Origin: Hydractinia symbiolongicarpus
Taxonomy: Eukaryota > Cnidaria > Hydrozoa > Anthoathecata > Hydractiniidae
Reading direction: 5' to 3'
DNA length: 64,000 nt
NCBI RefSeq assembly: GCF_029227915.1
Contig: NC_079881.1
Span: 25,645,501 to 25,709,500 of the forward strand
Under the pieces are notes generated by a model. That model did not search any database. It saw nothing but the letters and a program-made list of their open reading frames with translations, and had not been told where the DNA came from. This document shows positions 14,314-22,899 of the stretch, piece after piece. How positions within the stretch are numbered: position 1 is the stretch's first letter; every line of letters starts with the position of its first letter. The position numbers and the translations under genes were made by a program.

Positions 14314-14910
14314 CTAGCAAATCACGTGAGTTCGTGGAGATTCCATCCTCATGACTAAATGTGTATATTTGCCATCTTTCAGCCTTTCCTTGACCTTCTG
14401 GATCTCCGACGATTCAATGACATCATTCTCTTTGTGGATGGTTGCGAGATCATCCCTGTCCTTCGGATACCACACATATAACATTTTTGCCTGCCTTCGT
14501 AAGTTCTTCGGTATCGCGGTGTATGATTGTGTGAGTAGCCACATGGAGTGGTTTCGATGTCGACCGCTGATGGCCAGCTCCAGAAGCAGTTGCCTCTTTT
14601 TGTCCAGTTTCTCATCCGCGATGATGTCGTCGATCAGGAATAATGTTTTGTATCCGGCACAGAAATCCGTCATCTTTTGGATCCATTCATACAACATGCC
14701 CATGGGCTCAATTAGAATCACATATCTATCCCTCCAGAACCAGTTACTCCCCATATATGTCTTGTTCCATCTTAATGTTGGACATATAATCACAATGAAA
14801 TCAAAGTGATCAAAGTATTCACTCTCTAGTAATGTTACAACGCGTCTGGATTTTCCGCAGCCCGTGGGACCGACGAATAATGCCGTGTGAGGATCTTTCA
14901 TGTAGTCCAT
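14314..14910 (-). CDS. ATP: A32-like/FtsK-HerA genome-packaging ATPase
   Basis: 198 residues from ATG 14910 (MDYMKDPHTALF); an ATG at 14937 would add nine residues and overlap the capsid gene. Expected to power DNA translocation into capsids. Walker A is GPTGCGKS (residues 14-21), Walker B TLFLIDDI (89-96, acidic pair D94-D95), followed by ISGRHRNH and a polar LLTQS sensor (125-129), then the NLRRQAKMLYVWYPKD segment typical of Polinton ATPases. The ATG begins one base after the capsid gene's TAA, so translation is probably coupled or cotranscribed. Intact, and followed by a 12-bp-arm hairpin. Confidence 0.95.
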   Translation of the reverse strand: MDYMKDPHTALFVGPTGCGKSRRVVTLLESEYFDHFDFIVIICPTLRWNKTYMGSNWFWRDRYVILIEPMGMLYEWIQKMTDFCAGYKTLFLIDDIIADEKLDKKRQLLLELAISGRHRNHSMWLLTQSYTAIPKNLRRQAKMLYVWYPKDRDDLATIHKENDVIESSEIQKVKERLKDGKYTHLVMRMESPRTHVIC

Positions 14911-14911
14911 C

Positions 14912-16231
14912 TTAATATAGTACATCCATAATTTCACCGTTTTGAATATTTAATTGAGCATCCATGATTAGATATATGTAGGCGTTTAAGGATCCCGCGG
15001 TTTCGGCCGTCTTTTCAACTTGCAGTGTGATCCCCTCGCTCGCATTTTCAATCCGTCGGCCGGTCCCGTGCAGTGAGTTTTCATCTATGGTTCTGAAATC
15101 CAGCCATAGAGCATATTTCGTGGTTAGGTAGTCCGCGACCTTCACATCATGTAGTTGCAGATGTTTCTGTATTTCACCGGCGTTGCTGTCCTTTTGCTTG
15201 CCCTCTGCGAAATACTTGCATATTTCACCATAATGCTCAAACGGTTGCATCCCCTGAGCGAAAAGTTGGTTAGGCTTACCCTCAACTATGGCGGATACCT
15301 TTTTGATCTTAGGATTGTAGAACCTACCGGTATCTCGTTTGTAAGCTTTCTCTTCCTCAAACAGAACCAATATACCCTTCAGGGACTTGCACGGTGTATT
15401 GAATGACCAATTCCACGTTGTGTCCGACTTATCCACCCTAATTTGTCTATGTCTCAGAAATCTGTCATAGAGTACGGCCATGTTTTGGTATTCATTTGAA
15501 ATGAATCTGGCGAGTGTGGGTTGTGTCACAATCTCATATTCGAGAGATATGTTGGATATTTTGTATTTAGCATCCGGCGCGGGTGCCGATGTGGCACCGG
15601 AAGGTTTGGTAGGTGTTGATAATACTACCCTGTCATAATTGTTGAATGTTATCTCATAACACAGCCTATTACCTAATCCGGCCTGATAATAAGGAATCGT
15701 GCTATCCAACATTTCAAAATCTAGTGGTATGGTGAACTTGTTTTTGTATGCATCATAGATTGCTTTGTCCGCTACCTCTGATGCGTCTTTATCCGCGGCT
15801 CCAACTCTCAGTTTCATACAGTTTTCTGTACACCCTTCATCAAAGATGATACCTTGTCTTATTGCATTTCTTTTTTCGGACTTGGTCAGCCATAAATCTC
15901 TGTAGCACCCGAAAAGATCAAAGTCATCAATGCTCAGAATCTCGGTACCCTCGAACTTGATAGCTAGCTTTTTAACAATTGCCCTCCCTATGTTAGAGAC
16001 CAATGTTCTCTTCGTGTCGACTTTTGACTCGAGTTCAACGTCGAAACTTATTTTCGAACTACCAGGAACAATGACATCATCGTTACCTAAATTAGGGAAC
16101 CTAATCAGGAGTAACTGGTTCTGATCGATCTCACTTGGGTTGTGAGTGACAATTACTTTTTGATGCGTTCCTTTTACGCCATGTGCAATCCTAAGTGAAC
16201 GCTCTGGGTTTAACTTTTTCCCGTATTCCAT
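14912..16231 (-). CDS. MCP: Major capsid protein (double jelly-roll, Polinton type)
   Basis: 439 residues, the expected length for a Polinton major capsid protein forming trimeric pseudo-hexameric capsomers. The N-terminus has the conserved run SLRIAHGVKGTH followed by LLLIRFPNLG and PGSSKISFDVEL. The body alternates predicted beta strands with loops (for example KLAIKFEGTEIL, LCYEITFNNYDRVV, ISLEYEIVTQPTLA), the Pro/Ala/Ser loop TPTKPSGATSAPAPD separates strand groups, and the C-terminus ends with TLQVEKTAE and IYLIMDAQLNIQNG. There are no catalytic motifs. It lies between the candidate minor capsid gene and the packaging ATPase on the same strand, the usual morphogenesis order. Assigned from overall resemblance and context; a structure prediction would confirm it. 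Confidence 0.88.
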   Translation of the reverse strand: MEYGKKLNPERSLRIAHGVKGTHQKVIVTHNPSEIDQNQLLLIRFPNLGNDDVIVPGSSKISFDVELESKVDTKRTLVSNIGRAIVKKLAIKFEGTEILSIDDFDLFGCYRDLWLTKSEKRNAIRQGIIFDEGCTENCMKLRVGAADKDASEVADKAIYDAYKNKFTIPLDFEMLDSTIPYYQAGLGNRLCYEITFNNYDRVVLSTPTKPSGATSAPAPDAKYKISNISLEYEIVTQPTLARFISNEYQNMAVLYDRFLRHRQIRVDKSDTTWNWSFNTPCKSLKGILVLFEEEKAYKRDTGRFYNPKIKKVSAIVEGKPNQLFAQGMQPFEHYGEICKYFAEGKQKDSNAGEIQKHLQLHDVKVADYLTTKYALWLDFRTIDENSLHGTGRRIENASEGITLQVEKTAETAGSLNAYIYLIMDAQLNIQNGEIMDVLY

Positions 16232-16286
16232 GCTATTCCATATTACTTTTATTTTATTTTACTTTAATTCGGTTAATGCTACGGTA

Positions 16287-16850
16287 TCATCTGTACGCCG
16301 TATCTCTTATGTGTAGTGTAACTGTTGTCTTCATACCACCCCATAGCACCTTACCATCCCGACCTGTGACTCTCATGGTAAGTGATTGAAGTAAACCTTT
16401 CTTTAGTTTCTTATATTGCGGATTTTTCGGTTCGATATATGTAAAATCACCACCATACTCGGATATATGATATGTCATCAGGTTGTTGCTATATTCACCA
16501 TCTTTAAGATTTAACGAGTTATCCAATTCATTAAGATTAAAATGTAGTTCCGTTATACCCTCCATATTGAATATTTTACTCAACTTAGAGTTTCTAGCTA
16601 GTTGTGTTGATTTTACATCACCTCTCACGATTGAATTCAACTCCCTCCCCGTGTAGTGCTGACCCTGTTGTAACCTAACCGTGGTAACTCCGTCAGCCAA
16701 GGGTATATCTATTGGAGCTGTAGCTACATATGTGACATTATCCGAAAACGTCTCCACGATCGCAACCTCCTTTGTACCATGTGAGTTGTCTATCGGTTGA
16801 TACAAATAGATTTTCTTCTCGCTATTTACGTCCTTTATTGTGATATACAT
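16287..16850 (-). CDS. Candidate minor capsid (penton-like) protein
   Basis: 187 residues, predicted almost entirely beta: MYITIKDVNSEKKIYLYQPI, VAIVETFSDNVTYVATAPIDI, GITELHFNLNELDNSLN, then SLTMRVTGRDGKVL and TTVTLHIR at the end. A short all-beta protein upstream of the major capsid gene on the same strand fits a single jelly-roll penton protein, but it is shorter than many Polinton minor capsid proteins and I see no decisive motif. It could instead be another beta-rich virion protein. It shares a 38-bp divergent promoter with the gene at 16889. Confidence 0.55.
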   Translation of the reverse strand: MYITIKDVNSEKKIYLYQPIDNSHGTKEVAIVETFSDNVTYVATAPIDIPLADGVTTVRLQQGQHYTGRELNSIVRGDVKSTQLARNSKLSKIFNMEGITELHFNLNELDNSLNLKDGEYSNNLMTYHISEYGGDFTYIEPKNPQYKKLKKGLLQSLTMRVTGRDGKVLWGGMKTTVTLHIRDTAYR

Positions 16851-16888
16851 TATTATATTAGAGATTGTGAATATATTTAAATCAAAGA
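16851..16888. promoter_or_regulatory. 38-bp divergent promoter
   Basis: AT-rich spacer between the minor capsid candidate (-) and the 402-residue gene (+), with TATTATATTAG toward the left and AATATATTTAAATC toward the right. No other motif is recognised. Confidence 0.4.
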
Positions 16889-18097
16889 ATGGATGATATT
16901 TTCAGATATAATCCGAATGCGGCATATAAGCCAAATGGAGGGCGGGATCTTCAAATATTGGGCGCTAGGGATCTGTACAAACAGGCCATTATTGTGTCTG
17001 AAAGTGGCTCTTTCCCCGCTTCCTTTCCTAATATTTTTACCAATTATGAACTTAGTCATAACGCGCAACGTATGAGAATTTGGAATGATCAACCTTTTAG
17101 ACTATGGCAAACCCAGCTAAATTTCGCCACTTGGTGCGCTTCAAGTGCCTGTGGGGTAAGTTCCGAACACCTGAAGGATGGTAGATCTATGGTCAGGTCA
17201 ATATATCGTTTTCATGTGTATTATCACATTAGGCGAATCATTAAGCGCCTACAGACACCTCTACCCTTTGAGGATAGCTTCAATCGATACGACAATCCCT
17301 ATTCAAATGAGGAGTTTTTAAAAATCTGCGGCGATTATGGAGTTGATCCCAACCCCATGAAATACAGGGGTCAGAATTTTTTCAGCTCATATCAAAAAAG
17401 ACGTAAAGAATATCCGACTCCGGGGTTAAGTTATTTCACAAACGACTCCATGACGCGGTGGATTGTGGAAAAATCCGATGGATTTACAAAAACGGGCCTT
17501 GTGAAGATCTCGAGCAGTGTCAGGGCCTATGCATATCTTGTTCTTAGTTCTCAAGCCTCAGCGCGATCCTCCATCCTCGGTAATGATTCAAGTGCTCTGA
17601 CCGCCCAAAAAGTTTTTATGAATAACCTTGAGGACATTGTTAACCGTAGGGTCGATATTCAGGAGGACATTAAACGTTATCAGGATACGTTAAACTACGC
17701 TTCAAGTAAGGTTGATTATTCGGTTGGACAAGGTATTTATATGTTACCTAGTGACATGAATCTCAGAATTAAGACAGGGGTGGTAGGTTACAACAACAAG
17801 ATTTTGATATCGGGTGAAGATCTTACCATTGGTATCAATCGAAAGGTCAATGTTACCGAATCACATAAGATAACTAAAAAGAAGCCTGTAACACCCGAAT
17901 CACATAAGATAACTAAAAAGAAGCCTGTAACACCCGATCATCCTGATAAACACATCACCGTACACCACGTGGATACTACAGATAAACACATTACTGCATC
18001 TTACCACAAAGATACTCCTCCTACACACGAAGATGAGAAGATCGCTCTTGTGATTGTTATGACAACGGGTTATTTCATATGGTATTTGTTTAGATAA
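16889..18097 (+). CDS. Conserved Polinton protein with C-terminal membrane anchor (unknown)
   Basis: 402 residues. The N-terminal two thirds carry strongly patterned blocks (NAQRMRIWNDQPFRLWQTQL, NFATWCASSACGVSSEHL, RFHVYYHIRRIIKRLQTPLP, DPNPMKYRGQNFFSSYQKRR) that I associate with cnidarian-type Polintons. The C-terminal part has a tandem 13-residue duplication (324-336, 337-349), a His/Thr/Lys-rich stretch, and a final membrane segment (385-401, IALVIVMTTGYFIWYLF) ending in FR. An ectodomain or stalk tethered to a membrane, for example a virion surface protein, is a reasonable inference; nothing catalytic is visible. It is the only gene of the right end, and a short ATTGACGTCAAT palindrome begins 3 bases after its stop. 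Confidence 0.8.
   Translation: MDDIFRYNPNAAYKPNGGRDLQILGARDLYKQAIIVSESGSFPASFPNIFTNYELSHNAQRMRIWNDQPFRLWQTQLNFATWCASSACGVSSEHLKDGRSMVRSIYRFHVYYHIRRIIKRLQTPLPFEDSFNRYDNPYSNEEFLKICGDYGVDPNPMKYRGQNFFSSYQKRRKEYPTPGLSYFTNDSMTRWIVEKSDGFTKTGLVKISSSVRAYAYLVLSSQASARSSILGNDSSALTAQKVFMNNLEDIVNRRVDIQEDIKRYQDTLNYASSKVDYSVGQGIYMLPSDMNLRIKTGVVGYNNKILISGEDLTIGINRKVNVTESHKITKKKPVTPESHKITKKKPVTPDHPDKHITVHHVDTTDKHITASYHKDTPPTHEDEKIALVIVMTTGYFIWYLFR
17858..17935 (+). repeat. 39-bp tandem duplication in the 402-residue gene
   Basis: Two identical 39-bp units (17858-17896, 17897-17935) each encode ESHKITKKKPVTP. Their exact identity and frame preservation indicate a recent slippage or copying event in the stalk-like region. 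Confidence 0.9.
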
Positions 18098-18275
18098 AGA
18101 TTGACGTCAATTAAATGTCAATTAAATGTCAATCAAGCCAGAATAACAATAGAGAAACAATGCATTCCTTACATACCAAATATCCTTAGCAACGGCTACT
18201 TTCGTTTTAACTTTTTTCTTATGTAAACAACTTTCTGGTATGTAAAATATGTAAAATATGTAAAATCCTATTGTT
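18098..18275. other. Right-end spacer with short tandem repeats
   Basis: It contains the 12-bp palindrome ATTGACGTCAAT (18100-18111), which overlaps an 11-bp unit (GTCAATTAAAT) repeated about 2.5 times, and near the TIR a 9-bp unit (ATGTAAAAT) repeated three times (about 18240-18266). ATAACAATAG (about 18141) is the complement of CTATTGTTAT (about 18269). A minus-strand frame 18122-18343 runs through it from inside the TIR. I do not consider that frame a proven gene (see findings). Confidence 0.5.
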
Positions 18276-18573
18276 ATAAGCGCATAATTTTGGATGATGG
18301 TATTACCACACTGGCAAGAGGCCATTATAGACACACATAACACTATAAATTATAAGGCACGACAGATGAGGGTGGGTAGGGACCCATGGGGAGGGGAGGG
18401 GGCCCGGGGGACACGGCGGGGGTTGGGGGGTTGGGGCGGATCCGGACATTCGTAGGTGCTAACGGATTTTATAGACTCTTCTATCGTTGATTTGACGTGG
18501 ATGATCCATAATTTGACGTGGAATGGTAAAGTGCTAAGGGGATCTGTCCTAACATCCGCCTTTTCCTCTCTCT
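18276..18573 (-). repeat. Right terminal inverted repeat (298 bp)
   Basis: Inverted copy of 2613-2910 with two mismatches. It repeats the G-rich tract (18370-18439), the inward-reading TATAAAA box (18467-18473, minus strand) and the paired direct repeats (18490-18501, 18511-18522). Its innermost 65 bp duplicate the codons for the polymerase C-terminus, here without a gene attached. Confidence 0.95.
18370..18439 (+). other. G-rich tract in right TIR (quadruplex potential)
   Basis: Mirror of 2750-2817. The plus strand has many runs of three to six G separated by one to a few bases, so the strand running outward at each end is the G-rich one. Confidence 0.6.
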
Positions 18574-18578
18574 CGGGC
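18574..18578. repeat. Target-site duplication, right copy (CGGGC)
   Basis: Direct copy of 2608-2612 immediately outside the right TIR, followed by CGGGTCCGGG, which continues the interrupted satellite monomer. Confidence 0.9.
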
Positions 18579-21500
18579 CGGGTCCGGGATTTACGGGAAA
18601 TCGCGGGTTTTCGTTTGCCGGAGATTAAACTCCTTTTATTCAGCGTCTCATCAAAAATGAAATAATTTTTGAGAACTACAAGTCTTATGCGTTTTAGTGG
18701 TGAAAAAATAATTTAAAAAATCGTTCGGGAAATGAGTTTACTCCCTGGGTACTTTCTTTGTATACATTCGACTATACGGGCCGATTCCAGGATATACGGG
18801 AAATCGCGGGTTTTCGTTTGCCGGCGATTAAACTCCTTTTATTCAGCGTCTCATCAAAAATGAAATAATTTTTGAAAACTACAAGTCTTATGCGTTTTAG
18901 TGGTAAAAAATTAATTTAAAAAATCGTTCGAGAAATGAGTTTACTCCCAGTTTACTTTCTTTGTATACATTCGACTATACGGATCAAGACCGGGATTTAC
19001 GGCAAATCGCGGGTTTTCGTTTGCCGGCGATTAAACTCCTTTTATGCAGCGTGTCATCAAAAATGAAATCATTTTTGAAAACTACAAGTCTGATGCGTTT
19101 TACTGGTGAAAAAATAGTTTAAAGAATCGTTTGGGAAATGAGTTTACTCCCTGGGTACTTTCTTTGTATACTTTTGACTATACGGGCCGAGTCCAGGATT
19201 TACGGGAAATTGCGGGTTTTCGTTTGCCGGCGGTTAAACTCCTTTTATTCAGCGTCTCATCAAAAATGAAATCATTTTTGAAAACTACAAGTCTCGTGCG
19301 TTTTAGTGGTGAAGAAATAATTTAAAAAATCGTTCGGGAAATGAGTTTACTCCCTGGGTATTTTCTTTGTATACATTCGACTATACGGCCAAGCCCGGGA
19401 TTTACGGGAAATCGCGGGTTTTCGTTTGCCGGCGATTAAACTACTTTTATTCAGCGTCTCATCAAAAATGAAATCATTTTTGAAAACTACAAGTCTCATG
19501 CGTTTTAGTGGTGTAAAATAATTTAAAGAATCCTTCGGGAAATGAGTTTACACCCTGGGTACTTTCTTTGTATACTTTTGACTATACGGGCCGAGTCCAG
19601 GATTTACGGGAAATTGCGGGTTTTCGTTTGCCGGCGATTAAACTCCTTTTATTCAGCGTCTCATCAAAAATGAAATCATTTTTAAAAACTACAAGTCTCA
19701 TGCGTTTTAGTGGTGAAGAAATAGTTTAAACAATCCTTCGGGAAATGAGTTTAATCCCTGGGTATTTTCTTTGTATACATTCGACTATACGGCCAAGCCC
19801 GGGATTTACGGGAAATCGCAGGTTTTCGATTGCCGGCGATTAAACTCCTTTTATTCAGCGTCTCATCAAAAACGAAATCATTTTTGAAAACTACAAGTCT
19901 CATGCGTCTTAGTGGTGAAAAAATAATATAAAAAATCGTTCGGGAAATGAGTTTACTTCCTGGGTACTTTCTTTGTATACATTCGACTATACGGGCCAAG
20001 CCCGGGATTTACGGGAAATCGCGGGTTTTCGTTTGCCGGCAATTAAACTTCTTTTATTCAGCGTCTCATTAAAAATGAAATCATTTTTGAAAAGTACAAG
20101 TCTCATGCGTCTTAGTGGTGAAAATATAATTTAAAGAATCGTTCGGGAAATGAGTTTACTCCCTGCGTACTTTCTTTGTATACTTTTGACTATACGGGCC
20201 GGGGCCGGGATTTACGGGAAATCGCGTATTTTCGTTTGCCGGCGATTAAACTCCTTTTATTCAGCGTCTCATCAAAAAAGAAATAATTTTTGAGAACTAC
20301 AAGTCTTATGCGTTTTGGTGGTAAAAAAATAATTTAAAAAATCGTTCGGGAAATGAGTTTACTCCCTGGGTACTTTCTTTGTATACATTCGACTATACGG
20401 GCCGATTCCAGGATATACGGGAAATCGCGGGTTTTCGTTTGCCGGCAATTAAACTCCTTTTATTCAGCGTCTCATCAAAAATGAAATAATTTTTGAAAAC
20501 TACAAGTCTCATGCGTTTTAGTGGTGAAAAATAATTTAAAGAATCCTTCGGGAAATGAGTTTACTTCCTGGATACTTTCTTTGTATACATTCGACTATAC
20601 GGGCCAAGCCCGGGATTTACGGGAAATCGCGGGTTTTCGTTTGCCGGCAATTAAACTTCTTTTATTCAGCGTCTCATTAAAAATGAAATCATTTTTAAAA
20701 ACTACAAGTCTCATGCGTTTTAGTGGTGAAGAAATAGTTTAAAGAATCCTTCGGGAAATGAGTTTAATCCCTGGGTATTTTCTTTGTATACATTCGACTA
20801 TAAGGCCAAGCCCGGGATTTACGGGAAATCGCAGGTTTTCGATTGCCGGCGATTAAACTCCTTTTATTCAGCGTCTCATGAAAAACGAAATCATTTTTAA
20901 AAACTTCAAGTCTCATGCGTTTTAGTGGTGAAAAATAATTTAAAGAATCCTTCGGAAAATGAGTTTACTCCCTGGGTACTTTCTTTGTATACTTTTGACT
21001 ATACGGGCCGAGTCCGGGATTTACGGGAAATCGCGGGTTTTCGTTTGCCGGCGATTAAACTCCTTTTATTCAGCGTCTCATCAAAAATGAAATCATTTTT
21101 GAAAATTACAAGTCTCATGCGTCTTAGTGGTGAAAAAATAATATAAAAAATCGTTTGGGAGATGAGTTTACTTCCTGGGTACTTTCTTTGTATACATTCG
21201 ACTATACGGGCCAAGCCCGGGATTTACGGGAAATCGCGGGTTTTCGTTTGCCGGCAATTAAACTTCTTTTATTCAGCGTCTCATTAAAAATGAAATCATT
21301 TTTGAAAAGTACAAGTCTCATGCGTCTTAGTGGTGAAAATATAATTTAAAGAATCGTTCGGGAAATGAGTTTACTCCCTGCGTACTTTCTTTGTATACTT
21401 TTGACTATACGGGCCGGGTCCGGGATTTACGGGAAATCGCGGGTTTTCGTTTGCCGGAGATTAAACTCCTTTTATTCAGCGTCTCATCAAAAATGAAATC

Positions 21501-22899
21501 ATTTTTGAAAACTACAAGTCTCATGCGTTTTAGTGGTGAAAAAATAATTTAAAGAATCGTTCGGGAAATGAGTTTACTCCCTGGGTACTTTCTTTGTATA
21601 CTTTTGACTATACGGGCCGAGTCCAGGATTTACGGGAAATTGCGGGTTTTCGTTTGCCGGCGGTTAAACTCCTTTTATTCAGCGTCTCATCAAAAATGAA
21701 ATCATTTTTGAAAACTACAAGTCTCATGCGTTTTAGTGGTGAAAAAATAATTTAAAGAATCGTTCGGGAAATGAGTTTACTCCCTGGGTACTTTCTTTGT
21801 ATACTTTTGACTATACGGGCCGAGTCCAGGATTTACGGGAAATTGCGGGTTTTCGTTTGCCGGCGATTAAACTCCTTTTATTCAGCGTCTCATCAAAAAT
21901 GAAATCATTTTTGAAAACTACAAGTCTCGTGCGTTTTAGTGGTGAAAAATAATTTAAAGAATCTTTCGAGAATAGAGTTTACACCCTGGGTACTTTCTTT
22001 GTATACTTTTGACTATACGGGCCGAGTCTGGGATTTACGGGAAATTGCGGGTTTTCGTTTGCCGGCAATTAAACTTCTTTTATTCAGCGTCTCATTAAAA
22101 ATGAAATCATTTTTGAAAAGTACAAGTCTCATGCGTCTTAGTGGTGAAAATATAATTTAAAGAATCGTTCGGGAAATGAGTTTACTCCCTGCGTACTTTG
22201 TTTGTATACTTTTGACTATACGGGCCGGGTCCGGGATTTACGGGAAATCGCGGGTTTTCGTTTGCTGGAGATTAAACTCCTTTTATTCAGCGTCTCATCA
22301 AAAATGAAATAATTTTTGAGAACTACAAGTCTTATGCGTTTTAATGGTGTAAAATAATTTAAAGAATCCTTCGGGAAATGAGTTTACACCCTGGGTACTT
22401 TCTTTGTATACTTTTGACTATACGGGCCGAGTCCAGGATTTACGGGAAATTGCGGGTTTTCGTTTGCCGGCGATTACACTCCTTTTATTCAGCGTGTCAT
22501 CAAAAACGAAATCATTTTTGAAAACTACAAGTCTCATGCGTTTTAGTGGTGAAAAATAATTTAAAGAATCCTTCGGAAAATGAGTTTACTCCCTGGGTAC
22601 TTTCTTTGTATACTTTTGACTATACGGGCCGAGTCCGGGATTTACGGGAAATCGCGGGTTTTCGTTTGCCGGCGATTAAACTCCTTTTATTCAGCGTCTC
22701 ATCAAACATGAAATCATTTTTGAAAATTACAAGTCTCATGCGTCTTAGTGGTGAAAAAATAATATAAAAAATCGTTCGGGAAATGAGTTTACTTCCTGGG
22801 TACTTTCTTTGTATACATTCGACTATACGGGCCAAGCCCGGGATTTACGGGAAATCGCGGGTTTTCGTTTGCCGGCAATTAAACTTCTTTTATTCAGCG

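Larger units (their letters stand above)
2613..18573. mobile_element. Polinton/Maverick element, 15,961 bp
   Basis: The element is bounded by 298-bp terminal inverted repeats beginning AGAGATAGG (left) and AGAGAGAGG (right, complementary strand) and flanked by a 5-bp duplication. It encodes the diagnostic Polinton set: protein-primed family B DNA polymerase, retroviral-type integrase with a DDE triad, A32-like packaging ATPase and a capsid protein of the Polinton type, plus about ten accessory proteins, with no introns evident. Size and gene set fit the 15-20 kb Polinton class. The adenovirus-like protease was not found. Two frame breaks (near 9585 and near 11385-11390) are the only clear damage. 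TIR identity (two differences in 298) indicates a young insertion or recent copying of the ends. Confidence 0.97.

Noticed and set aside
2613-18573. Integrated retrovirus or LTR element, suggested by the integrase
   Set aside because: There is no reverse transcriptase, gag or LTR; the ends are inverted repeats and the polymerase is family B DNA polymerase.
2613-18573. tRNA, rRNA or other structured RNA genes
   Set aside because: No cloverleaf, A/B box pair or rRNA-like segment was recognised on reading either strand; the only strong secondary structures are the short 3'-end hairpins.
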